NCBI RefSeq assembly: GCF_001042675.1
Contig: NZ_AP012333.1
Location: 1,302,001 to 1,366,000, forward strand
Reading direction: 5' to 3'
From: Parascardovia denticolens DSM 10105 = JCM 12538
GTDB lineage: Bacteria; Actinomycetota; Actinomycetes; Actinomycetales; Bifidobacteriaceae
Length of the DNA stretch: 64,000 nucleotides
A program made the position numbers and the translations under genes. Positions 19,525-27,235 of the stretch are shown in pieces. The notes below the pieces were generated by a model. It had not been told where the DNA came from. It saw only the letters and a list, made by a program, of their open reading frames with translations, and made no database searches. Numbering within the stretch: the stretch's first letter is position 1; each line of letters starts with the position of its first letter.

Positions 19525-20364
19525 TCAGCCCTTGACTGCCCCTGCGATTACACCGGAAATGATGTATTTCTGGCAAATCAGGTAGAAGACGATGATGGGG
19601 ATGATGGCCAGAACCAGGCAGGCCATCATGGAACCCATGTCAACGGACCCATAACCGCCCTTAAGATACTGGACGGCGATGGAAATGGTCTTGTACTTGT
19701 TCAGATCCAAAGTCAGATAAGGAAGCAGATAGTCGTTCCAAATCCACATGGTCTGCAAGATCGCCACGGAAATGATGCTGGGCCGCATGAGCGGAATCAC
19801 GATTCGGAAGAAGGTGTAAGGAACGCTGGCTCCATCGATCATGGCCGCTTCCTCAATGGAGGCGGGCAGTCCCTTGATCACACCCGTGAACATGAAGACG
19901 GCCAGACCTGCGCCGAAACCGAGGTAAATGACCCACAGCCCCCAGGGTGTGTTCAGCCCCAGGCTGTCGGAGATCTTGGACAGGGGGAACATGACCATCT
20001 GGAAAGGGACGATCATATTGAAGAGGAAGAGGACGTAGATGAACTTGGCGAACCAGTTGTTGACACGTACGATCCACCAGGCGCACATGCTGGTGCACAG
20101 GAGAATGAGCAGGACTGATCCGACGGTCACTACCACGGTCCACCAGAAGACGGACCAGAAATTGGTCGCATCTATTCCAGTCGTGTAGTTGGCCATGCCG
20201 ACAAAGGATTTGGCGTTGGGCAGCTGGAAGGTATAGACCGAGGAAATGTAGGTCTTGGATTTGAAAGAGTTATAGAGAATGATGACTATGGGGAAAACCC
20301 ACAAGAGGGAAATCAGCGTGAAAATGGTCACCCAGAGGGGCTCATGCTTGACTTTCTGATTCAT
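19525..20364 (-). CDS. Sugar ABC transporter permease, MalG-type
   Basis: This inner-membrane permease has 279 residues and six predicted helices. The EAA loop that docks the ATPase is EEAAMIDGASVPYTFFRIVIPLMRP. The C-terminus GVIAGAVKG is typical of the MalG subfamily. It pairs with the next gene upstream (4-bp ATGA overlap), forming the heterodimeric channel for the binding protein at 17852-19177. No ATPase gene is nearby. Confidence 0.93.
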   Translation of the reverse strand: MNQKVKHEPLWVTIFTLISLLWVFPIVIILYNSFKSKTYISSVYTFQLPNAKSFVGMANYTTGIDATNFWSVFWWTVVVTVGSVLLILLCTSMCAWWIVRVNNWFAKFIYVLFLFNMIVPFQMVMFPLSKISDSLGLNTPWGLWVIYLGFGAGLAVFMFTGVIKGLPASIEEAAMIDGASVPYTFFRIVIPLMRPSIISVAILQTMWIWNDYLLPYLTLDLNKYKTISIAVQYLKGGYGSVDMGSMMACLVLAIIPIIVFYLICQKYIISGVIAGAVKG

Positions 20365-21215
20365 GCCAGCACCTCCTTGCTGGTGGTCAGACGGTTTTGG
20401 ATGAGAGCGATGACGGCCACGATGATGAAGAAAATCACGGCCTTGGCCTGCCCTACGCCTTCAAAACCTACACGACCATAGAAGGTGTTGAAGATGTTCA
20501 GAGCCAGCATTTCGCTTTGATGAGCGGGGTTCCCGGCGGTCAGGGCCAGATTCTGGTCATACAGCTTGAATCCGTTTGTGACTGTCAGGAAGGTGCAAAC
20601 CGTGATGCTAGGCATCATCAAGGGAATGATGACCTTGAACATGGTCTGCGAGGGGCTGGCCCCATCCACTTGAGCCGCTTCCAGCACGTCGGTCGGCAAG
20701 CTTTGCAGCCCAGCGATGTAGACGACCATCATGTAGCCGATTTGCTGCCAGCAGACGAGGATCACCAAGCCCCAGAATCCGTATTTGGCCGAATAGGTCA
20801 GGGATTTGCCCCAGTTTGACAGAATACCGTTGATGATGATCTGCCAAATCCAGCCCAGGATGATGCCGCCAATCAGGTTGGGCATGAAGAAGACCGAGCG
20901 GAAGATGGTGGCCCCCTTCATGGCCTTAGTGAACATATAGGCCACGGCGAAAGCCAGGATGTTGATGATGATGGTCGTCACGATGGTGAAAGCCACGGTG
21001 AATAGGAGGGAATGCAGAAAAGTCCCGTCGTCCCAAATGTGTTGGTAGTTCGACGCCCCCACGAAAGTTGCATCGGTGATAGTGGTGAAATCACAGAAGC
21101 TCAGCCAAACGCCGATGAGAAAAGGCGCGACGAATCCTATTATGAAAGCCACGAAAGTGGGAAGGGTGAATAAGGCCCACCACTTTCTAATCGACTTTCC
21201 TGTCATGGTAATCAT
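20361..21215 (-). CDS. Sugar ABC transporter permease, MalF/UgpA-type
   Basis: This six-helix permease has 284 residues with the EAA loop EAAQVDGASPSQTMFKVIIPLMMP. The start at 21215 (MITMTGKSIRKWWALF) is supported by GGAGG seven bases before it; the longer frame to 21266 runs into the promoter. It is the first gene of a permease pair and overlaps the second by 4 bp. A good promoter lies immediately upstream. Confidence 0.93.
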   Translation of the reverse strand: MITMTGKSIRKWWALFTLPTFVAFIIGFVAPFLIGVWLSFCDFTTITDATFVGASNYQHIWDDGTFLHSLLFTVAFTIVTTIIINILAFAVAYMFTKAMKGATIFRSVFFMPNLIGGIILGWIWQIIINGILSNWGKSLTYSAKYGFWGLVILVCWQQIGYMMVVYIAGLQSLPTDVLEAAQVDGASPSQTMFKVIIPLMMPSITVCTFLTVTNGFKLYDQNLALTAGNPAHQSEMLALNIFNTFYGRVGFEGVGQAKAVIFFIIVAVIALIQNRLTTSKEVLA

Positions 21216-21255
21216 GAAATCCTCCACTCTACTTTGAGCCTTATATATCCATTTC

Positions 21256-21283
21256 ATTATACACACGTTCTAATTGCCGTAAA
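21256..21283 (-). promoter_or_regulatory. Promoter of the permease pair with a half operator
   Basis: On the minus strand, TTTACG (21278-21283) and a perfect TATAAT (21256-21261) are 16 bp apart. The spacer contains AGAACGT, half of the GAACGTTC palindrome seen at 19426 and 27102. Confidence 0.65.
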
Positions 21284-21344
21284 CATTGGCGTGGCGGCGA
21301 ATTTTCCAGCAAGCGGAACGAGTTTTGAAGCGCCAGAGGAAATC

Positions 21345-22109
21345 TCACATGGCGAAACGGATGAGGGCGAAGGCCACAAGCAACAGCGGGTAGGCGAAGA
21401 AAAGCATCCATCGGAAGAAAGGATGAGGATAGCACTCCTCGTCGTTGCGAGCGTGGATGAAGAGGACTCCGATGCCGGGCATGAGCATGCCCAAGGCGCC
21501 CCACACGCCAGCCGCGTAAGTCATGGTGTTCTCTTTATCCCCCAAGGCGCGGAAGATGAGGACAAAGCCCAGCAGGCTGATCCCCTGGTAGAGGAGCTCC
21601 TGACGGAAGCCCAGACGGAAGACGAAGATCCAGGTCAAGCCGATGATGACGGCGATGATCCGCCAGATCCAGCGGGTGAAGGATTCGAAGCGTCCGAGCC
21701 AGTCCCAGATGGCGAGGACGAAGGCGCAGACGGCCAAGGCCAGAACCGGGTTCTGGCTGCGCAAATCGACCCAAGTGCCTGAAGACACATAATCGTAAAG
21801 AGGCTCGCAAATCAGCCCCAGAGCCAGGAGGAAGCCCACGTAACGAGGTTTGAGCCCCCAATTCTCGTAATGGTCCAGGAAAAGCCAGGCCACCAGGGGC
21901 AGGGCCATCCAGGAGGCGGCCTCGCACAGGACGGCCACCGTCAGGACGGGCATGGGGATCTTCCCTAAGGTCAGGCCGTCGTTGCCGACCATGACCGTGG
22001 CGACCATCGACAAGGCCATGAAGAGGACCACGAAAAGGCTGAGACGGAAATCGCTGTTGCCTTTATGGATGCGGCCCTTCCGCTTTTTCGGCTCGCTACT
22101 CATCGGCAT
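21345..22109 (-). CDS. TraX-like polytopic membrane protein
   Basis: The protein has 254 residues and about eight hydrophobic segments after a basic N-terminus (SSEPKKRKGRIHKG). The stretch EAASWMALPLVAWLFLDHYENWGLKPRYVGFLLALGLICEPLYDYV and the ending FFRWMLFFAYPLLLVAFALIRF resemble the TraX family, membrane proteins related to acyltransferases. Function is unknown in this setting. GGAGCGCC precedes the ATG. It is in the same orientation as the genes around it, between a HAD phosphatase and a permease pair that has its own promoter, so it is probably the last gene of the upstream transcript. Confidence 0.6.
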   Translation of the reverse strand: MPMSSEPKKRKGRIHKGNSDFRLSLFVVLFMALSMVATVMVGNDGLTLGKIPMPVLTVAVLCEAASWMALPLVAWLFLDHYENWGLKPRYVGFLLALGLICEPLYDYVSSGTWVDLRSQNPVLALAVCAFVLAIWDWLGRFESFTRWIWRIIAVIIGLTWIFVFRLGFRQELLYQGISLLGFVLIFRALGDKENTMTYAAGVWGALGMLMPGIGVLFIHARNDEECYPHPFFRWMLFFAYPLLLVAFALIRFAM

Positions 22110-22231
22110 GGCGCTCCTTGTCTCGAAACCACAGAATCTGGCCTAACTGAAATTCCGAGACTGAAATTTGGTTGGATTGACAAATGACCTGAATGAATGT
22201 TACTACTGGTGTGGGCATCAGGCATCCGCCC

Positions 22232-23125
22232 TCACCAGCTCTTCCCCGTGATGAATTCGAAAACGGCCGGGTAATCGGCCCCATCCAGACAAAGCACGGC
22301 CCGGGAAGACCCCTCTTCCCGTGAGAGCTCGGGGATGGTTCCAGTCCGCAGGAGAATCCCGTCCACCCCTACTCCCCTGGCTCCCAGGATATCGCAGCCC
22401 ACTTCGTTGCCTACCATGACCGCCCGACTGGCCGCGATAGCCCGGCTGGCCGTCTCTCGGCGGCCAGGACCGCTTCCCAGCCTATCGGAGCGATTTTCCG
22501 ACCTGTCCGAGCCACTTTCCGATAAAGACAAGGAGTCGAGGATGCGGCTGAAGAAGCGGGGGGATGGCTTCTTGAAGCCGACCTGTGAGGAGAGGAAGAT
22601 CTGGTCAAAGGAATCTTTGAGCGGTTCCATCTCCTGCTCGGTGAAAAGAAGCTGGGCGTTGGAAGCCAGGATGGTCATCACCCCCTCTTGCCTCAATCGC
22701 GCGAGGAGGTCGACGGCTTGAGGAAAGACCGCCAACTTCGAACGAGACCGGCGGCGGAAGAAGACGGCCGCGTCCGCGATCAGGCTGTGTATCTCCCGCT
22801 CCTCACGACCTGGCCCTACATCGAATCCGAAATCAGCCAAGGTTTTCCTGTAGACCGGCTCCAGGTCGATCTCGATTTCCTCGGTGTCCACCGACGGGTC
22901 GGAAGCCTCCCGATGGGCCAGCTCCTCTCTCTGCCTCATCTTCAGTTTGTCTTCCAAAGCGGATGCGGACGCCAAAGCAGGCGGCTTCGCGTGGCCCCCG
23001 GGCCAACCAGTGAGCCGGTCGGCCAGATAGCGGTGAAAGTCCTCCCACAGGCCGGGGTCGCCTTCGTCGGTGCGGATGTCCACCAAAGTCCCATAGAGGT
23101 CGAAAAGGGCATAAGAATAAGTCAT
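22232..23125 (-). CDS. HAD-family hydrolase with a Ser/Arg-rich insertion
   Basis: The protein has 297 residues. HAD motif I is FDLYGTLVDI; the second aspartate of the usual DxDGT is replaced by Tyr, as in some HAD subgroups. Motif II is ILASNAQ, motif III is the lysine of SQVGFKKPSPRFF, and motif IV is MVGNEVGCDILGARGVG. A cap domain occupies residues 20-110. Between motifs III and IV lies a low-complexity insertion (SESGSDRSENRSDRLGSGPGRR) not expected in the family. It is probably a small-molecule phosphatase; the substrate is unknown. It sits directly after the maltose-type permeases, suggesting a sugar phosphate. Confidence 0.85.
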   Translation of the reverse strand: MTYSYALFDLYGTLVDIRTDEGDPGLWEDFHRYLADRLTGWPGGHAKPPALASASALEDKLKMRQREELAHREASDPSVDTEEIEIDLEPVYRKTLADFGFDVGPGREEREIHSLIADAAVFFRRRSRSKLAVFPQAVDLLARLRQEGVMTILASNAQLLFTEQEMEPLKDSFDQIFLSSQVGFKKPSPRFFSRILDSLSLSESGSDRSENRSDRLGSGPGRRETASRAIAASRAVMVGNEVGCDILGARGVGVDGILLRTGTIPELSREEGSSRAVLCLDGADYPAVFEFITGKSW

Positions 23126-23213
23126 GAGTCCATCTTCCTCGGGAAGGATCCCGGCCGACCGCGCGAACGCGAAAACGAAACGGCCGGCCGAGTCCTCCCG
23201 TCAGCCAAACCGA

Positions 23214-24218
23214 TCAGCCCTTGACAGAGCCAGCCATGGCTTCCTGATAGAAGCGCTGCATGACGATGAAGAGGATGGCGATCGGGATGGAGACGCAGAC
23301 GGCGCCCGCGGCGAAGCGGGTGTACCACTGGTAGATGTATTCCTTCTGCAACATGTTCCACAGCCCCAGGGCCACGGTCCATCCGCGCTGGTCACGGGCG
23401 ATCACACCTGCCATCACGAAGTCGAGCCAGGGAGTCAGGAAGCCGGTGATGGCCTGATAGACGATCATGGGCTTGCAGATGGGGACGATGATCTTCCAGA
23501 AAACCTGCCAACGAGTGCAGCCATCCAGATAGGCGGCTTCGTCCAAGGAGGCGGGGATGGTGTCCATGTAGCCCTTCATCACGTAGAAGCCCGCGCCGGA
23601 GCCGGCCGAGTAGACGATGATCAAAGCGATGATCGTGGTCGAAGAACCGGTCAGCCCCATGGCCTTGAGGATGAAGTAGATGGCAACTACGGCCATGATG
23701 GATGGGAACATGCCCAGAATCAGGGCGATGTTCATGAAGGTCTTGCGGAAGTGGAAGCGCAGACGGCTCATGCAGAAGGCCACCGAGAGCACGAAGAACA
23801 TGCTGATCAGGCAGACGAAGACAGCGATGATGAAGGTGTTCATGAACATCTGGGGGAAGTTCATGACATCCGTCTCCGTGAAGAGCTTCACATAGTTGTC
23901 GAAGGTGTAGTGAGTCGGGAAGAAGGTGTTTTGGTAAGCGCCTTGTTCCTTGTTGAAGGACTCAAGCAAGACCCAGACGATGGGCAGAATCCAGATGACG
24001 GCCATGATGGCCAGGAAGAGGTGGGTGAGGACGTCAGCAACCACCCTGCGGGTCTTCTGGTTCTTCAGGCCTTCCGCCCTGTTACGGTAAGCGAGGGATG
24101 GGTCTTCGGCCGCGCGGCCTGCGACCGCTTCCTTCGCGCGTCCGGCAGTCTGTTCGGCCACCTGGCCAGTCTGGTGAGCGGCCTGGTCGAAGCCCGGCTC
24201 AGTTTGCACGTCACTCAC
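23214..24218 (-). CDS. malG: Maltose-type ABC transporter permease, MalG
   Basis: The protein has 334 residues. An N-terminal polar extension of about 60 residues is followed by six membrane helices, the EAA loop DEAAYLDGCTRWQVFWKIIVPICKP and the MalG ending AMAGSVKG. The GTG start overlaps the malF TGA by 4 bp (GTGA), so the two are translationally coupled. With malF and the lipoprotein at 25792-27021 it forms a complete MalEFG importer without its ATPase. Maltose or a maltooligosaccharide is the likely substrate by similarity, which is not proven. Confidence 0.93.
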   Translation of the reverse strand: MSDVQTEPGFDQAAHQTGQVAEQTAGRAKEAVAGRAAEDPSLAYRNRAEGLKNQKTRRVVADVLTHLFLAIMAVIWILPIVWVLLESFNKEQGAYQNTFFPTHYTFDNYVKLFTETDVMNFPQMFMNTFIIAVFVCLISMFFVLSVAFCMSRLRFHFRKTFMNIALILGMFPSIMAVVAIYFILKAMGLTGSSTTIIALIIVYSAGSGAGFYVMKGYMDTIPASLDEAAYLDGCTRWQVFWKIIVPICKPMIVYQAITGFLTPWLDFVMAGVIARDQRGWTVALGLWNMLQKEYIYQWYTRFAAGAVCVSIPIAILFIVMQRFYQEAMAGSVKG

Positions 24219-25624
24219 TGGAATCCCTCCTCATTCTTGTAGGAGCCGGAGTTACGATAGGTGATCAAAGACACCACCGCCAGGACGATGAAGGTCATGA
24301 TACCAATCACCGCGCCGAGGCTGTAATTCTGCTTATCCACGGTCAACTTGTAAAGCCAGGTCACCAGAAGGTCGGTCTTTCCGGCCGAAGCGCCGACCGG
24401 CGTCGGATCGCCGTTGGTCAGCAGGTAGATGACGTTGAAGTTGTTGACGTTGCCCATGAAGGTGGTGATCAGATAAGGGGTCATCACGAAGAAGAGGTAA
24501 GGCATGGTGATCTTGCGGAAGATCTGCCACCAGTTGGCTCCATCGATCTTGGCCGCCTCGTACAGGTCGGCGGGGATATTCTGGAGGATGCCGGTCACCT
24601 GCATGATGGTGAAGGGGATGCCCACCCACAGATTGATGACGATGACGGTCACGCGGGCCCATGTCGGGTCGGACAGCCAAGGCAGGGGACCATTGATCCA
24701 GCCCCAGCTCTCCAGAAGCCGGTTGATGGCCCCATCCCGCTGGAGCATGGTACGCATGACCAACAGGGAGACGAACTGAGGAACGGCGATCGACATGGAG
24801 AAGATGGCGCGCCAGAAGCCCTTGAGTCTCGTCGTCTTCCTGTTGATGAGCATGGCCATGAACAGGCCCAGGAAGTAGTTGAGGAAGGTGGCGAAGAAGG
24901 CCCAGATCAGGGTCCAGGCCAGGACGCTGAAGAAGAGCGAGGCGTTGACCGTGGAGCCTGTGCTGGAGAAGACCTGCTTGAAGGCGGCGAAACCGGTCCA
25001 GCTGAACTGATCCACATGATCGGCGTCATAATTGGTGAAAGCCATGGAGATCATGAAGATCAAGGGCAGGATGGTGAAGATGAAGATGCCCAGGGTAGGC
25101 AGGAACATCATGGAAGTAGAAGCGTTCTCGTTGGCCAAGGACTTGAAGTCCTCGACGATGGTCGGGGCGTGTCCCCGCTCTTTGGCCAGGACTTCGGCCT
25201 TGTAGGCGGAGGACATGGCCAGGGACATGACCCAGATGAACAGGAGGACCAGGACGACGGTGATCACGCCGTAAAGGAGGACCTCCACGGAGGGATCGGG
25301 GTTCTTGTAGACCCAGAAACCGTTGACCTTGACCTTGACCTGCTTGCCACTGCCCAGCTTGGTCAGTTGGGAGAGATTGTGGGCGCCGTTGGCCACCATG
25401 AACCAGATGAAAAAGACCTCGATGGCCAGGAAGGCCAGGCCTTTGACGATCTGCTTGTGGACCAGGTTGCCGAGACCGAGAACGAAGAATGAAAGCTTGG
25501 CGATCACGCTGCCCTTCTTCAACGCATGCGCGAAGGAGAAGCGGGAGGGCGCGACGTAATCTTTACTGACTGCTTTTCTTTTCTTGCTCTTCACTGCGGA
25601 AGGAGCTTGAGCAGCTGTAGTCAC
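24215..25624 (-). CDS. malF: Maltose-type ABC transporter permease, MalF
   Basis: The protein has 469 residues and eight predicted helices. The long N-terminal region and extra helices (VIAKLSFFVLGLGNLVHKQIVKGLAFLAIEVFF) mark the MalF subfamily. The EAA loop is EAAKIDGANWWQIFRKITMPYLFF. The start is taken at GTG 25622-25624 because a perfect AAAGGAGGTG lies just before it; an upstream ATG at 25720 would run through the hairpin region. A 10-bp-arm hairpin separates it from malE. Confidence 0.93.
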   Translation of the reverse strand: MTTAAQAPSAVKSKKRKAVSKDYVAPSRFSFAHALKKGSVIAKLSFFVLGLGNLVHKQIVKGLAFLAIEVFFIWFMVANGAHNLSQLTKLGSGKQVKVKVNGFWVYKNPDPSVEVLLYGVITVVLVLLFIWVMSLAMSSAYKAEVLAKERGHAPTIVEDFKSLANENASTSMMFLPTLGIFIFTILPLIFMISMAFTNYDADHVDQFSWTGFAAFKQVFSSTGSTVNASLFFSVLAWTLIWAFFATFLNYFLGLFMAMLINRKTTRLKGFWRAIFSMSIAVPQFVSLLVMRTMLQRDGAINRLLESWGWINGPLPWLSDPTWARVTVIVINLWVGIPFTIMQVTGILQNIPADLYEAAKIDGANWWQIFRKITMPYLFFVMTPYLITTFMGNVNNFNVIYLLTNGDPTPVGASAGKTDLLVTWLYKLTVDKQNYSLGAVIGIMTFIVLAVVSLITYRNSGSYKNEEGFQ

Positions 25625-25671
25625 AACCCACCTCCTTTGAGGGTGGAAATTTATAAGCCGATAATTAACGG

Positions 25672-25709
25672 AAGGGGCGCCAACAGCCAAGCGGCCGCGG
25701 GCGCCCCTT
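25672..25709 (-). promoter_or_regulatory. Hairpin between malE and malF
   Basis: Ten-bp arms AAGGGGCGCC and GGCGCCCCTT flank an 18-base loop. A second stem (GAGAGGA/TCCTCTC) lies at about 25739-25758. There is no T-tract. Such stems commonly protect malE mRNA and lower malFG expression. Confidence 0.6.
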
Positions 25710-25791
25710 GCACTTGTCATCGCTCGGCGGGGCCGCCGAGAGGACTATTCTCCTCTCCGAGGCCCTACCGAAGGCATGCCCGCGGAGAAAG

Positions 25792-27021
25792 CTACTTCTT
25801 GTAGGAGTTCAACCAAGCGGTGGTCTTGTCCGCGCCGTTGCCGCTGTTGACGGACTTGTTGGCCAGGGACTTGCCGAAGGTCTCGCAAGGAGTCCAGAAG
25901 ATGCTCATCTCGGAGATGATGGGCTGATTGACGGAGATGTCGGACACGGTGTTGATCTGAGCCACGGCGGCCACATCAGCCTTCACGGAAGAATCCTCGG
26001 CCAGGGTCTTGTCGGAAGGAACGATGCCACGCATCTTGAAGTGTTCCTGCTGAGCGTCCTTGGAACCAAGGAAGGCGGCGAATTTGGAAGCCCATTCAGG
26101 GGACTTGGAGTTCGGGTTGGCCGCGATGGCCTTAGAGCCGGAGAAGGGCTTGATCTGCACGGACTTGCCGTCCAAGGTGTAAGTCGGGGCAGGGGCGGCG
26201 GCGTAGTTGTCGCCCAAGGCCTTCTTGGCGTTCTCGGAATCCCAGGTGCCGGAGAAGAAGGCGTCGGCTTTGCCGCTCTGAACGGCGGCCAGACCGGAGC
26301 CATTGGAATCATCGGCGAAGTTGGGGTTGGCGACCAGCTTGGTCAGGTAAGCGGTCACAGAAGCCGCCTTGGCGAAGTTGACGCCGGCCTTGGCATCGGA
26401 GCCCTTGGATCCGAACAGGGAGCTGCCACCCACGCCCAGGTAGAAGGCGGGCAGGTACCAGGAATTGGAGATGGGGAAGGTCACCTTACCCTTGGAAAGC
26501 ATGGTGTCGAGGTTCTTGATGTCGCTGGAGGAGAATTTAGACTTGTTGTAGTACATGAACCAGGTGTTGCCAGTGAAAGGAACGCCGTAGAGTTTTCCAT
26601 CGGTGCCGGTGACGGACTGGATCATGGAATCGCTGTTCTGCTCCTTGACCTGCTTGGCGGCGTCATCGGACAATTCTGCGATGGCGTTGGCCTTGAGGAG
26701 GTCTCCCAGCTGATCGTTGGCGAACATGTAGACATCGGCGGCCGCCTTGGCATCGGTCTTCACCTTCTTGGAGGCGTCACCTTCGGGGACGACGACGTTC
26801 TTCCAAGTGAACTTGGTGCCGGAATTCTCAGAAGCGAACTTCTTCTCCATGGTCTGCAGCCAGGAGGTGCTCTTCGCCTGATCCTCCTGAGGACCCCATA
26901 CAGTCAAAGTGACGGCGCCACCAGAGGTAGAAGAACCGCTGCTGCTGCTACCGCAGGCGGACAGGCCGAACATCATGGCAGACGCAGCGACGATGCTAAT
27001 TACCTTAGTGAGTTTTTTCAT
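25792..27021 (-). CDS. malE: Maltose-type ABC transporter substrate-binding lipoprotein
   Basis: The protein has 409 residues. Its signal peptide MKKLTKVISIVAASAMMFGLSACG ends in the lipobox LSAC and is followed by a Ser/Gly-rich linker. The mature part opens with AVTLTVWGPQEDQAK and contains AAADVYMFANDQLGDLLK and GVPFTGNTWFMYYNKSKF, as in MalE-like proteins. AAGGAGAG before the ATG supports the start. It heads the malE-malF-malG-HAD group. An operator resembling that of the neighbouring transporter lies 81 bp upstream. A divergent GH13 gene on the other side suggests alpha-glucosidic substrates. Confidence 0.93.
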   Translation of the reverse strand: MKKLTKVISIVAASAMMFGLSACGSSSSGSSTSGGAVTLTVWGPQEDQAKSTSWLQTMEKKFASENSGTKFTWKNVVVPEGDASKKVKTDAKAAADVYMFANDQLGDLLKANAIAELSDDAAKQVKEQNSDSMIQSVTGTDGKLYGVPFTGNTWFMYYNKSKFSSSDIKNLDTMLSKGKVTFPISNSWYLPAFYLGVGGSSLFGSKGSDAKAGVNFAKAASVTAYLTKLVANPNFADDSNGSGLAAVQSGKADAFFSGTWDSENAKKALGDNYAAAPAPTYTLDGKSVQIKPFSGSKAIAANPNSKSPEWASKFAAFLGSKDAQQEHFKMRGIVPSDKTLAEDSSVKADVAAVAQINTVSDISVNQPIISEMSIFWTPCETFGKSLANKSVNSGNGADKTTAWLNSYKK

Positions 27022-27101
27022 AAGTAACTCTCCTTATGTATCCCATAACAATGCGGGATTCTTTTTCCTTCACGCTCAATGGCCAGTCGTCAATGGCTGA
27101 T

Positions 27102-27116
27102 TTTGAACGTTCTAAA
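27102..27116. promoter_or_regulatory. Operator-like palindrome upstream of malE
   Basis: TTTGAACGTTCTAAA is a near-perfect copy of the palindrome at 19426-19439. It lies in the 214-bp divergent spacer between malE and the GH13 gene, so it could control either or both. Confidence 0.6.
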
Positions 27117-27235
27117 CCAGAATAACAAATGCCTCCTCCTTTTCTCAAGGAACGACACGCCTGTTTTCAGGGAGCAACACGATCAATCCCTTCCCAGACC
27201 TTCCTTTGTAGCTTGACCGGCTTAGAATCCAGCCT

